Source of the DNA: CAZCWX01 sp964502465
GTDB taxonomy: Bacteria > Desulfobacterota > Binatia > Bin18
Length of the DNA stretch: 14,797 nucleotides
NCBI GenBank assembly: GCA_964502465.1
Contig: CAZCWX010000493.1
Span: 1-14,797 of the forward strand
Reading direction: 5' to 3'
Of this stretch, positions 1 through 8,547 are shown in pieces. The stretch's first letter is position 1, and each line of letters begins with the position of its first letter. The position numbers and the translations under genes are program-made. The notes below the pieces were generated by a model. That model was not told the origin of the DNA and did no database searches. It saw only the letters and a program-made list of their open reading frames with translations.

Positions 1-531
1 AGCAAAGACCTCGTCACTGAGTACCGGGGTAGCTCCTAAGGTACTCAGCGATTCTGCAAGGGTTACCCACGACCGACAGCCTCCGTAGCGAGTGAGTTTC
101 GGGAGCATATGGGGTTGAGGAAGTTGATACACGCGCAGGACGAAGAGATGCAAGCCCAATGATTTGCCGTAGGCAAACCGTTGAGTAATGGTGTCTGCGG
201 TCCAGCAGTGCAAGCCGGCTAATGTGGCAGTGCGGTCGAGCGTGTCGAGCCAGAGCATCTCGTGTACGGTGGCATAATGGGTAATGCAGATCTCGTCTAT
301 AGGTGGTGGATGTGTATCGATGCCCAGGTCCTGAAGGATCTCGCTGATAACCCCTGGTGCCATTTGATGCACATAAGTAGGGAAGAGGAAAAACTCGGTC
401 GGTTCGATAGCAAAGCGACCGTGGCGCTCATGCAGACCACCTTTCCGCAAGAGAAGCGTCTGCTTCCCGATTCCTAGAGCATGAACGATGACCGCCCATT
501 CTTTTAGCGCAAGAGAGTTAGTGAGTTGCAT
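1..531 (-). CDS. DUF1802 family protein, cut at its C-terminus by the window start
   Basis: An open minus-strand frame of 177 codons runs from ATG at 531 off the left edge with no stop. The N-terminus reads ALKEWAVIVHALGIGKQTLLLRKGG, then a HERHGRF motif and EFFLFPTYVHQ. This pattern of ALKEWAV, LLRKGG and FLFPTYxHQ is the one I know from DUF1802, a family of roughly 180-190 residues with no established biochemical function, so the gene is nearly complete here. It begins 9 bp after the stop of the double-VWA gene and in the same frame, so the two are almost certainly co-transcribed. ATG 531 is the first start codon after that stop. Its ribosome site is weak (GAGC close to the ATG), which suggests translational coupling. 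The family assignment is from remembered motifs. Confidence 0.8.
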   Translation of the reverse strand, partial: MQLTNSLALKEWAVIVHALGIGKQTLLLRKGGLHERHGRFAIEPTEFFLFPTYVHQMAPGVISEILQDLGIDTHPPPIDEICITHYATVHEMLWLDTLDRTATLAGLHCWTADTITQRFAYGKSLGLHLFVLRVYQLPQPHMLPKLTRYGGCRSWVTLAESLSTLGATPVLSDEVFA

Positions 532-540
532 TGCTCGTCT

Positions 541-3186
541 TCATATGACTGGACCAAAAAAGACGCGAATCGCAATATCACCAAGCAAGAAGAACAGACT
601 GGCGGCAATCAGATAGTTCTCGAGTGGGTGAATCAGCTTCTTCTGGCCCTCACGCTTTTGTGCGACTAATTCGGATGGGTCTGGGTCGATGTGCCCATCG
701 GTGCTTTCGGCGAGTTCACGCAACAGGTCACGATTGGGATGCTGCTGCCGGTACTCATTGAGCGAATCGCCGACAGCTTGGTTCACCATGACGAGTTCAT
801 TTTTTTGGTTGACGACCTGGCCGTTTTTGCGCTTGATGATGGTCACCGGAAAACTCCCCTGACGTTTCAGAGGTAAGACGGCTTCATAGACTCGGGGGGC
901 GACGGGCATCAGCGTCAATTGATCACTTTGGGTGCCACGTGGGAACCGGATTTGTAAGATGCCTTCCTCGTCGTTATCGTACGATTCTGCTTGGAGGACC
1001 AGACGTTCACCCCGTTGTTGGACGCTCAGTCGATAATCCCACGCTGTTTCATCGCGAATGACCCAACGTACGGCTTGAGACCAAAATTTGCCAAACCCCT
1101 CCCAGCGTATCCATTCGGTTGACCCGCGGCCGCTGGGATCGAAGGTGACAGTCACAACTTTGCCCAGGCCGTACTGCCATGTTGCCAGGAGCGGGTCATG
1201 ATCGACATGAACATCGGTGTAGAGTTGGACATCTGCTCCTGTCTTGGCCTTGGTCAGCATGTATTCATCGAGCGCTGGGAAGTCGGCAAGACCTTGGAGA
1301 ATCTGGCCTCGTTGGCCTACACGCGGCACAATTTCCTTTGGCCCCTTGTCTTCATCATCCTTATCATTCATCGCTTGTTTGGTGTCTTTGACGAGCAACT
1401 GTGGCAGTACTTCGACATTCTCAACGTGATAGAAGCGTCCCCCGGTTTTTTCCGACATATAGGATAGGAGCTGCAGATTAACGGTATCTAGACCGATGCG
1501 GATCGTCGTAATGCTGATCTGGCGCTGGGCAATGGTTGCGACCAGCGGGAAGTGATCCGCCGGACTGCGATTCGAGTCGCCATCAGTGAGGAGAATGATA
1601 TGGCGGATCGTACCACGGCTCCGCCCAAGTTGGTCTGCCGCAGTCTCCAATGCCGCGTAAAAGTCTGTTCCTCCACCATACTGTAACCGGGCAATTTTGT
1701 TCGTCAGTTCAGCCCGATTCTCCGCGAGCGGAGCGAGAGACGTCAAGAGATACGGTTCTGAATCAAAGGCAATGCCCCCAGCGAAGTCGGTGTCTTGAAG
1801 CTGGTTCAGGAGTTCAATAGCAGCCTTCTGGGCATAGCGCATTTTCTGACCGTCGTGCAGACCGCGGACCTTGCTGTTGTAGCCCATACTGTTCGAGCGG
1901 TCGATGACGAGAAAGAGCGCAATCGGCGTGCGTTTTTTCTTTTTTGGTCGCTGTTCTCGGAAGGTGACGGGTAGAACCCGCTCGACTGCCGTGTTTTTGA
2001 ATCCTAGATCTCCGAACGCACGGACGCCGCCGGCCATGAGAAACCCTCCGCCGAAATCGCGTACATAGCTTTCAACAACCGCCATCTGCTGGGGGGTAAG
2101 GTTGCCGCGACCAATGTCGTCGAATACGAGACAATTGTAATCGAGCAGTTCTGTGAGCTGGGTTGGCAACCCTTCAGGGCGGCGAAACTCGATCTCGACT
2201 TCTTTCATTTGCAAAGCACGAACAAGATGGGTCTTCGGGCTATCCGTGATGACCAAAGAGCGCACCTTGCCGGCTACAGCAAGCGTGGCGCTCTGGCGGT
2301 TATTTCCCTCAACCGTATCTGGGGTCGCTTTTACCTCGGCACGCAAGAGATAGTTGCCTCGTTGCAGGATCTGGGCTGGGACATCGAGGACAGACAAGCC
2401 GGGTTCTAAACTGACCTCTTGGCGAGTCAAAGACTGGTCGTTTGCTAAGACGGTTGCGCTGCCACGGACAGGCTGGTCATTGCCGTTGCGGACCACTAGA
2501 CGCAGGCTGAACACACTGCCTTCACGGACCAGCGGAGGAACAATGAATTTTTCTAACGATACTTCAGGGTGTTGTCCGGAAGGGGGAATCACTGGGAAGA
2601 CTTTCACTCCCATTTGTCGCGCCAGCGCGATATGGCGCTTGGCTGCGCCAGTGGTTTCATTGCCATCGGTAATGAGCAGCAAGCGTTTTTCTGCTTCTTC
2701 GGGGTAGAGGGAGAGCGCACGTTCCAAGGCTCGGGCGATATTGGTGCCTCCTCCCAGGTCAGGCGTTGGGGGTTTGAGCATGTCGGCTGACAGCATGGTA
2801 CCAGGAGGCTCTCCAGGGGGAATCACAAGGCGTGTATCTGCGGCAAAAGAAAGCAGTGCGAATTCATCGTGCGGTTCTAAGGATTTGGTGACGCGGGTCA
2901 GGTATTCCTGCGCCCAGGCCTTCCCTTCGGCAGCAATACTGTCTGACACGTCAACCGCAGCCACTAACGAAAGTTTGTGTTCAGACAGGATCGTCTGGCG
3001 GCTCAGTCCTGCCAGGGCTGCAGCGATCAGCACGACTACAATTGAACGCAAAAGTGCTGCACAGGCCAGTGCCCCTCGCGGCTTCTGCCAGAGGAGCGGG
3101 AACCAGAGAAGAGGCAAAGCCAGCAGAAGCCAGAGCCACTCTGGCCTGAGAAATGTATAGGTGTGGCCAAACAGCTCGTAGGTCAT
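541..3186 (-). CDS. Membrane protein with two VWA domains and a glutamine-amidotransferase-like domain
   Basis: 881 residues from ATG 3186, which overlaps the upstream stop as ATGA. An earlier in-frame start at 3228 would overlap the upstream gene by 46 bp and is less likely. Two membrane segments lie near residues 15-33 and 39-60. VWA domain 1 has MIDAS D79-x-S81-x-S83, T148 in GGGTN and D174 in ITDG. Residues about 308-410 resemble the glutamine-amidotransferase-like fold found in similar proteins, with FDDIGRG and GGGFLMAGG. VWA domain 2 has D429-x-S431-x-S433, T507 in GGGTD and D535 in LTDGD. A beta-rich region with YGLGKVV and FDPSGRG follows, and a last membrane segment lies near 856-876. 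Most of the mass should face the periplasm. Both MIDAS sites look complete, so both could bind metal and ligand. A structural or adaptor role under the MoxR ATPase is inferred; the ligand is unknown. Confidence 0.88.
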   Translation of the reverse strand: MTYELFGHTYTFLRPEWLWLLLALPLLWFPLLWQKPRGALACAALLRSIVVVLIAAALAGLSRQTILSEHKLSLVAAVDVSDSIAAEGKAWAQEYLTRVTKSLEPHDEFALLSFAADTRLVIPPGEPPGTMLSADMLKPPTPDLGGGTNIARALERALSLYPEEAEKRLLLITDGNETTGAAKRHIALARQMGVKVFPVIPPSGQHPEVSLEKFIVPPLVREGSVFSLRLVVRNGNDQPVRGSATVLANDQSLTRQEVSLEPGLSVLDVPAQILQRGNYLLRAEVKATPDTVEGNNRQSATLAVAGKVRSLVITDSPKTHLVRALQMKEVEIEFRRPEGLPTQLTELLDYNCLVFDDIGRGNLTPQQMAVVESYVRDFGGGFLMAGGVRAFGDLGFKNTAVERVLPVTFREQRPKKKKRTPIALFLVIDRSNSMGYNSKVRGLHDGQKMRYAQKAAIELLNQLQDTDFAGGIAFDSEPYLLTSLAPLAENRAELTNKIARLQYGGGTDFYAALETAADQLGRSRGTIRHIILLTDGDSNRSPADHFPLVATIAQRQISITTIRIGLDTVNLQLLSYMSEKTGGRFYHVENVEVLPQLLVKDTKQAMNDKDDEDKGPKEIVPRVGQRGQILQGLADFPALDEYMLTKAKTGADVQLYTDVHVDHDPLLATWQYGLGKVVTVTFDPSGRGSTEWIRWEGFGKFWSQAVRWVIRDETAWDYRLSVQQRGERLVLQAESYDNDEEGILQIRFPRGTQSDQLTLMPVAPRVYEAVLPLKRQGSFPVTIIKRKNGQVVNQKNELVMVNQAVGDSLNEYRQQHPNRDLLRELAESTDGHIDPDPSELVAQKREGQKKLIHPLENYLIAASLFFLLGDIAIRVFFGPVI

Positions 3187-5063
3187 AATGCCCCCGCGCG
3201 TCGATACCGCCAAAAGGCGTAGAGCCATTCGAGCAGCAGCAAAGCCGCTGCACCGTAGAACAAAAGGCGACCGAATTCTTGAGGCACGGTATGGCTCAAT
3301 TCCTGTGGCGGAAGTGGTTCACTGTCTGGGACGGCTTTTGGGGGTTCGTCTTCGTGCCGCCCAATGTCAGACTCAGCTTCGTCAAAAAGGTTCGCATACA
3401 GCACGGCGTTGTAGCGGCTCCCTGCCAGGATGTATTCTCCGACTTGATGAATCTCAATTGATCCGATGTCAACTGTGCTTTTCTGCCCCTGTGGCGTAGT
3501 CACCCGCAGCGAATCTGGGGTCACGCCGTCAGGCAAGAAGAAGGTTTCTCCGGCGGGCACAACTAGTGGGGTTGTGGGATCAGGCGGGAGGAGCCAGCGC
3601 AGTGTGTTCAGGAAGAGCAAGAGCAAGGTGAGGTTGTCAGAGTTTGTCAGGTTCCCTTTCACGAGATCGAAGGCGAGACAGACGACCCGATGGCCATCCT
3701 TTTCGCCAGTCAGGGCCAGGGGGACTTCCCCCTGGCGAGTACGTGAGGAGATGAGGACCTGTGCCCAGGATGGCAACGCAAGGACGCGCGCCTTCTTGAG
3801 CGGAATCGCTTCAACATAGTTCAGATTATGAAGGATTTCGTGCCTTTCGCGCCAATCGAGGATGTTGAGATCTGCAGCTTCGGCAACAACGGGAAACAAG
3901 GGATTGTCTGGCGGCGGAAACACATACAGGCTGTTTGCCGGCACGTCAGCGCTGGGGACAAATTGATGAAAGAGCACGATATCTTGCTCGTCAAGTGCAG
4001 ATGGAGTAAACGCCGTAGGTGCGATGGCGGTGAGTGTGAGACCAGGAATGGCACGGCTGACCCGATCAAGCTCTTCGTATAATTCTTTCCCAGGTGAGAC
4101 GAGGACGAGCCGCCGTTGCCGACGTTCAGTGATCCAGGCCAACGCTTGATTATCAACCCCCAAAGCATCCTCTGTACCAAGCTGAGCAACGAGCTTTCCT
4201 GGACCAGTAAACCCTTTGACCGAAAACGACGTGACCTCCCGTGCAGGCAGGGTGAAGTCGCGACGAAAGATTGGCTTGTCGTTCAGTAAGACAGAAAGGT
4301 TGGTGCTTTTCGTCCGGTAAGCATAATTGCGTACCAGCACATAGGCCTGTGCCTGAGAATAGTTTTGAAATGGATTTTGGTACAGATGGAGTGCGGCAAT
4401 GGCGAGGTTGTCATCGCTCCGCCCAACGCGATAGTAGAACAAATCTTTCACATAGTTGTCTGGCAGGTCGAGTGTGCGCTTCGGCAGGTCGGTGAAGACA
4501 TGTACTTTCGCCTGCCGGCCTTCGCGATCCCGTTGGGCCAAAGCCAACTCGACGCCGAGACCGAGATTCGTGCCAGTATCTAGAGGGGAAAGGGTCTCAA
4601 GCAAGTGGAGGAGATGACGGTGATCGGTCGTAAAGCCGCTCACTAAGTGCGGCTTGGTGGAGACACTGATGAGCATCGCTTCGTCGAGTGGTCCCAGGGC
4701 TTGCACGACTCGTTTGGCTTGATCCAGGGCAAGCTCAAATCGACGGGTCCGGCCTTCACGAGCTTGCATACTGGCCGATACGTCAAACACCAGGATCTGC
4801 CGATTGCCTTGCAGTTCGGTCACCGTCAGGGGACGATAGGGGTGTAGGAGGCCTCCTATCATGAGCAATAAGAGCAGTGCTTGAGCAAAGAACAACAGAC
4901 TGGGGAGGAAGCGACGCACGCGCAGCGTGTCCTCCTTGACTCCGCGCCAGAGAAACAGGGTCGGAACCTCGATGCGCTTCCGCAAGCGTTCGCGGAGATA
5001 GATGAGAATAAGAATCCCCAGCAACGAGAGGAGTGGAAGTGCAGACGGATTCAGGAACCCCAT
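3183..5063 (-). CDS. BatA-like membrane protein with N-terminal BatA domain and a VWA domain
   Basis: 626 residues from ATG 5063. The start MGFLNPSALPLLSLLGILIL, followed by a second membrane segment near 53-72, is typical of the aerotolerance-regulator N-terminal (BatA) domain. A VWA domain follows, with MIDAS D94-V-S96-A-S98, DTGTN at 162-166 and FTD at 190-192. The middle is beta-rich without motifs I recognise. A C-terminal membrane segment near 598-616 is followed by the basic end FWRYRRAGAL. The gene starts 24 bp after the DUF58 gene, with only a weak ribosome site (GAAGC), and its TGA overlaps the next ATG by four bases. In Bacteroides, Bat proteins are linked to oxygen tolerance and the envelope. 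Whether this one acts that way is not shown. Confidence 0.85.
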   Translation of the reverse strand: MGFLNPSALPLLSLLGILILIYLRERLRKRIEVPTLFLWRGVKEDTLRVRRFLPSLLFFAQALLLLLMIGGLLHPYRPLTVTELQGNRQILVFDVSASMQAREGRTRRFELALDQAKRVVQALGPLDEAMLISVSTKPHLVSGFTTDHRHLLHLLETLSPLDTGTNLGLGVELALAQRDREGRQAKVHVFTDLPKRTLDLPDNYVKDLFYYRVGRSDDNLAIAALHLYQNPFQNYSQAQAYVLVRNYAYRTKSTNLSVLLNDKPIFRRDFTLPAREVTSFSVKGFTGPGKLVAQLGTEDALGVDNQALAWITERRQRRLVLVSPGKELYEELDRVSRAIPGLTLTAIAPTAFTPSALDEQDIVLFHQFVPSADVPANSLYVFPPPDNPLFPVVAEAADLNILDWRERHEILHNLNYVEAIPLKKARVLALPSWAQVLISSRTRQGEVPLALTGEKDGHRVVCLAFDLVKGNLTNSDNLTLLLLFLNTLRWLLPPDPTTPLVVPAGETFFLPDGVTPDSLRVTTPQGQKSTVDIGSIEIHQVGEYILAGSRYNAVLYANLFDEAESDIGRHEDEPPKAVPDSEPLPPQELSHTVPQEFGRLLFYGAAALLLLEWLYAFWRYRRAGAL

Positions 5064-5087
5064 AGCTTCAGCTTTCTCACCCCAGGG

Positions 5088-5996
5088 CTACCGGAATGCG
5101 AGCAATCCGGCTCGTGTCAATTCTTCGGTTATCACTTCGGCTAACTTCTTTTCTGTCGAAGCTCTCGTATAAAGGATCTGGTGACGATGGCAGAACCGCT
5201 GCAGTGCTTCCTCATGCGCCTGCAGGGCCTCCAGGTATTGCTGGAGGTGGGTATGGGTGAGCGTAATCCAACGCTCGCTGTGGTCTTCCACGTCGTACAG
5301 TTTGCCGCGGCGGAACAAGCGTGTGGGCGACAACTCGGCTGCGCCTACTACTCGTAATGCTTTAACTTCATATCCGCGTGACCTGAGGAGGAGCAATGGC
5401 TCCTCGTATTGAGCCTGTTCGGTCAGAAAGTCTGACACAATAATAGCGACCCCAGGCTCTTTGGTTTGACTGACATAGGCGTGTATCGATTCACGGAGAT
5501 AGGTTTTTCCCGTCGGAGTGAGTGCTGTTAGGAATGGGGAGATCCGGAAGAAACGGCCGTGGTGGCGGAGAGGCGGTGTTGCCTGAAATGGTCGCTGTCC
5601 CTTTTCAGGAGAGGTCAGCGCGATAATCCGCAACGTGTCGTTATTCGCTAGGACGATGTACCCTAACGCTTCTATGAGATCAGTGGCAAGAGCGAACTTA
5701 TGATCAACTGCTGGGACTCCCATCGAAGCACTGGTATCGAGAAAAAGATGAAAAGGAATTTCTCGCTCGGCGGTGAACGTTTTCACGACGAGTTGATCGA
5801 GCCGACCTAACGCGTTCCAGTCGAGATAGCGGAAGTCATCCCCTGGGGCGTAGTCTTTATACGACTCAAATTCGATGCCCCACGCTTGACTGGTACGCGG
5901 AATAGGTGTTTCTCCCGGGCGAAGTCCACGCGCGGCACGCACACGCACGCGGAGACGATCGAGTTGTTTAAGAATGGCCGAGTCGGTGATGCCCAC
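5088..5996 (-). CDS. DUF58 family protein with VWA-like fold, no membrane segment
   Basis: 302 residues from GTG 5996, with AGGGG about 9 nt upstream and an 18-bp gap from the MoxR gene. Residues about 40-74 carry the DUF58 signature: FESYKDYAPGDDFRYLDWN, then a Lys-Thr-Phe. It is followed by a VWA-like MIDAS D87-T-S89-A-S91 and the conserved VSDFL segment. Many DUF58 proteins have an N-terminal pair of membrane helices. This one does not, so it is the short cytoplasmic form usually encoded directly after moxR. It probably works with the MoxR ATPase as a cytoplasmic adaptor or client. Gene order here is the classical MoxR, DUF58, BatA-like. Confidence 0.9.
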   Translation of the reverse strand: MGITDSAILKQLDRLRVRVRAARGLRPGETPIPRTSQAWGIEFESYKDYAPGDDFRYLDWNALGRLDQLVVKTFTAEREIPFHLFLDTSASMGVPAVDHKFALATDLIEALGYIVLANNDTLRIIALTSPEKGQRPFQATPPLRHHGRFFRISPFLTALTPTGKTYLRESIHAYVSQTKEPGVAIIVSDFLTEQAQYEEPLLLLRSRGYEVKALRVVGAAELSPTRLFRRGKLYDVEDHSERWITLTHTHLQQYLEALQAHEEALQRFCHRHQILYTRASTEKKLAEVITEELTRAGLLAFR

Positions 5997-6014
5997 GCTG
6001 CGAGACCCCTACCT

Positions 6015-7064
6015 CTAGCGGTGCAGCTTGCGGGCTGAGTGCACAATCCGCTCAATGATGGTGACTGGGTCAATAGCTTCAGCTTCTGCGGCGAAATTCA
6101 ACACCAGGCGGTGGTTAAGGGCTGGGACCATGATTCGATTGACATCATCGTAACTCACGTTCGCACGACCATCGAGGAGCGCGATGACCTTGGCACCCAG
6201 CATTAAGGCTTGCCCTCCACGGGGGCTTGAGCCGAAGCTGACATAGCGATTGACATAGTCATCTTTAGGGAATGTGACACGCGCGTGGTCCTTATCGGTC
6301 ATGTACTTTGCTTGCGACGGGATCGTCGCGTGGATGAGCGCAGCGATATATTCTTCAATGTGTGGCGCAACCAGGACCTCGCGGACCAACTGGCGCATGG
6401 CTAATATCTGTTCTGGGGCGTCCTGGCGTTCAAACATAGGTTGGAGATCCGGCAGGGTCGTTGTGGTGGTTGTGTTCACGATCCGCTGTATTTCCTGATG
6501 GGTTGGATACATGAGGCGGACCTTAAAGAAGAAACGGTCGAGCTGAGCCTCGGGAAGTGGGTAGGTTCCTTCCATTTCAATGGGATTCAAGGTGGCGAGG
6601 ACGAAAAAGGGCGGAGGCAGACGGTAGGTGGTCCCCGCCACAGTGACTTGCAGTTCTGCCATTGCTTCGAGAAGAGCAGCTTGTGTCTTCGGTGTCGAAC
6701 GATTGACCTCATCCGCCAGGAGGACATGGGCGAAGATTGGGCCTTCGATAAAAGTGAACTCGCGTCGCCCATCTTCCCGGTCCATCACCATGCGGGTCCC
6801 GGTAATATCCGCTGGCATGAGATCAACAGTGAATTGGATGCGATTAAAACTCAGGTTCAACACCTCAGCAAGCGAGCGGACAATCAATGTCTTTCCTGTG
6901 CCTGGTACGCCCTCTATCAGGACATGACCTCCAGCGAAGAAGGCGACCAGAATATTTTCGACCATCTCTTCGTGACCGACGACGGCTTTCGCCATCTCTG
7001 CTTGGATTTGGCGGAAAGTCTGTTGAAATTCACTGACCAGGCGAGCTGCAGGAGTAGTGCTCAC
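6015..7064 (-). CDS. moxR: MoxR family AAA+ ATPase
   Basis: 349 residues from GTG 7064, which overlaps the upstream TGA as GTGA. GGAG sits 7 nt upstream of the GTG. Walker A is GVPGTGKT (52-59), Walker B is HVLLADEVNRS with D118 and E119, sensor 1 is N160 in LATLNP, and the arginine-finger segment EAQLDRFF has R177. A C-terminal AAA lid contains the family segment SFGSSPRGGQALMLGAKVIAL. These features define MoxR ATPases, ATP-driven chaperone-like machines that act with VWA proteins to mature or activate protein complexes. A run of six threonines (198-203) just after the arginine-finger strand is unusual but uses mixed codons, so it is not a simple nucleotide repeat. The protein is full-length with no missing catalytic residue. 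Confidence 0.95.
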   Translation of the reverse strand: MSTTPAARLVSEFQQTFRQIQAEMAKAVVGHEEMVENILVAFFAGGHVLIEGVPGTGKTLIVRSLAEVLNLSFNRIQFTVDLMPADITGTRMVMDREDGRREFTFIEGPIFAHVLLADEVNRSTPKTQAALLEAMAELQVTVAGTTYRLPPPFFVLATLNPIEMEGTYPLPEAQLDRFFFKVRLMYPTHQEIQRIVNTTTTTTLPDLQPMFERQDAPEQILAMRQLVREVLVAPHIEEYIAALIHATIPSQAKYMTDKDHARVTFPKDDYVNRYVSFGSSPRGGQALMLGAKVIALLDGRANVSYDDVNRIMVPALNHRLVLNFAAEAEAIDPVTIIERIVHSARKLHR

Positions 7065-8503
7065 TGTGATTCTCCACGAGAAAAGAGGCGTTTCACGATA
7101 TCTTCATATTCCGCAGGGATCTGAGATTTACGAATGGCGTCATCCAAGGACTGGCGTCGGCTGAGCTCTTTGCGTGATTTTTCCGCAACGCTTCCTATTT
7201 CTTCTTCTTCGGTCTCACTGGCACCGCCTTTTTCGTAGGTCGCATCAAGAGCGAGTTGAAACGTGTTCGCTCCACCGCTCAGGTTGGTTTGGTTACCGAA
7301 CAAACGGGGATCCGTGCCACTACCTGCACCTGGTCCTCCGGCCCCTGCTTGTCCCCCACTTCCCGGTATTTGCGGACTGTCGGGCTGAAAGGAGCCGCGG
7401 GCATTCTTACGGTCGAGACGCGCACGGCTGAGTTGCTGAATCCCACTTCCTCGGTCCGGGACTTGTGCACCTGTGCTTTTCCCGGAAGGCAGACCATCTT
7501 TGTCATCGCCAGACTGGCCGCGCGCTGAGGCATGCTGTTCTGCTCCTTTGGGAAGATTCTTCCCGGTGATCGAAAAATCTGGCTGTTTCTGTTCATCGCT
7601 GGGATTCAACGCTAAGCGATTGGAGGGAGGAGAGGGGGCATCTTGCTTCTCCTGGTTGCCTCGCTCCTTTCCTGGTAATCCCTGCAGCGCTTGTCGAATC
7701 GCTTTCTGCAATGCCTCAGGCAAGGAAGCGAGCGAACGCGATCCCTGCTGGCCCCCTTCGGCTTGTGCTGGATTGTTCTCATCACCTAACTGGCTCGTCT
7801 CTGCTCTGTTATTGTTCTCGTCTACATCAAACACACTGCTCCCACCCCAGTTTGTTGGAGAATCAGGGAAAAGAGACATTTGGCGGTCTAGGAGTTGATC
7901 CGCTCGATTCGGCAGGTCAGACAAGATTGTCTGCATATTCGCCCATGAAAACGGATCTGATTCAGACGTCGGGGAGAGCAGCGGAATCAAGGCCACACTC
8001 AGCGCGATCAGCAGGGCGACGAGAAAGGGCAAAAAACTCCAGGGAATACGGCTCGGAGCGACTTTTTTCACCTCCCAGTTCGGGAGCCGCTCAGTATTGT
8101 CTTCAACAAGATGAGGCCACAAACTCGAGGGGGAGGGTTTCCCAATAACCCCGCTGCTCAATTGAGCGACCAAGGTAGAGAGGCGCTCTTTCAGCCCAGC
8201 TTGCGTGTCGATTTGCCGGGCAGCAGTGTTCAGATCAGTCCATCCTGCCACACCGCGACGGAGGAAAATCAGCAGGAGGAAAGCCAAGAGCACGAGGAGA
8301 GGCCAGGAAGCAAGAGTGAAAAGCAGGGGGGAGAGTGTGAAAGCGCAGACAATGAGGCCTGCGACGCCTAAGGCGCACGCGGCGCCAAAGCTGTACGCAT
8401 TGTGTTGCAAAATATAGAGGTTAAACCGTGCCCGAATCCGCCGCAGCCGATCTTCCACCTCTGCCAGGGCTAGCCGCTCCTCTGTGCCTGGTGTTCCGAC
8501 CAT
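7061..8503 (-). CDS. Membrane protein with long low-complexity hydrophilic tail; first gene of the MoxR/VWA operon
   Basis: 480 residues from ATG 8503. A longer frame from TTG 8545 is rejected because GGGAGA lies 8 nt before ATG 8503 and the likely transcription start is near 8541. The N-terminus (EVEDRLRRIRARFNLYILQ) is a charged helix. Two membrane segments lie near 37-55 and 62-82, and a third near 153-177. Residues from about 178 to the end are hydrophilic and rich in Gly, Ser, Gln, Asn and Pro, with few predicted hydrophobic blocks. The last 50 residues (TEEEEIGSVAEKSRKELSRRQSL onward) look helical and charged. No enzymatic motif is visible. Similar membrane proteins of unknown function sit at this place in some MoxR operons; a DUF4175-like relationship is possible but I cannot confirm it. 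It may anchor or present substrates to the MoxR machine. Confidence 0.8.
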   Translation of the reverse strand: MVGTPGTEERLALAEVEDRLRRIRARFNLYILQHNAYSFGAACALGVAGLIVCAFTLSPLLFTLASWPLLVLLAFLLLIFLRRGVAGWTDLNTAARQIDTQAGLKERLSTLVAQLSSGVIGKPSPSSLWPHLVEDNTERLPNWEVKKVAPSRIPWSFLPFLVALLIALSVALIPLLSPTSESDPFSWANMQTILSDLPNRADQLLDRQMSLFPDSPTNWGGSSVFDVDENNNRAETSQLGDENNPAQAEGGQQGSRSLASLPEALQKAIRQALQGLPGKERGNQEKQDAPSPPSNRLALNPSDEQKQPDFSITGKNLPKGAEQHASARGQSGDDKDGLPSGKSTGAQVPDRGSGIQQLSRARLDRKNARGSFQPDSPQIPGSGGQAGAGGPGAGSGTDPRLFGNQTNLSGGANTFQLALDATYEKGGASETEEEEIGSVAEKSRKELSRRQSLDDAIRKSQIPAEYEDIVKRLFSRGESQ

Positions 8504-8511
8504 ATCTGTGG

Positions 8512-8517
8512 TCTCCC
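8512..8517 (-). promoter_or_regulatory. Ribosome binding site of the first operon gene
   Basis: The minus strand reads GGGAGA, 8 nt before ATG 8503. It decides the start in favour of 8503 over the TTG at 8545, which has no comparable site. Confidence 0.6.
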
Positions 8518-8547
8518 TACGCCTGAGCTGGCACGTGAAGTTCAAAT

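Noticed and set aside
262..477. Plus-strand frame of 71 codons
   Set aside because: It is antisense to the DUF1802 gene, whose family motifs are clear.
2741..3160. Plus-strand frame of 139 codons, low-complexity Ser/Ala/Arg-rich
   Set aside because: It is antisense to the first VWA domain of the double-VWA gene, and its composition is typical of a shadow frame.
6450..6475. Six consecutive threonines in MoxR as a repeat expansion
   Set aside because: The codons are mixed, so it is not a nucleotide repeat, and the frame and family motifs continue normally on both sides.
6441..7124. Plus-strand frame of 227 codons
   Set aside because: It is antisense to the MoxR gene, with no ribosome site and no recognisable domain. 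The MoxR motifs on the other strand explain the region.
8532..8537. CACGTG in the leader of the MoxR/VWA operon, as a shared site with the tandem pair at 14085
   Set aside because: A single hexamer of this kind is expected a few times by chance in a window of this size.
8504..8545. Longer N-terminus of the first operon gene from TTG 8545
   Set aside because: There is no ribosome site, and it starts upstream of the predicted transcription start. ATG 8503 has GGGAGA at good spacing.
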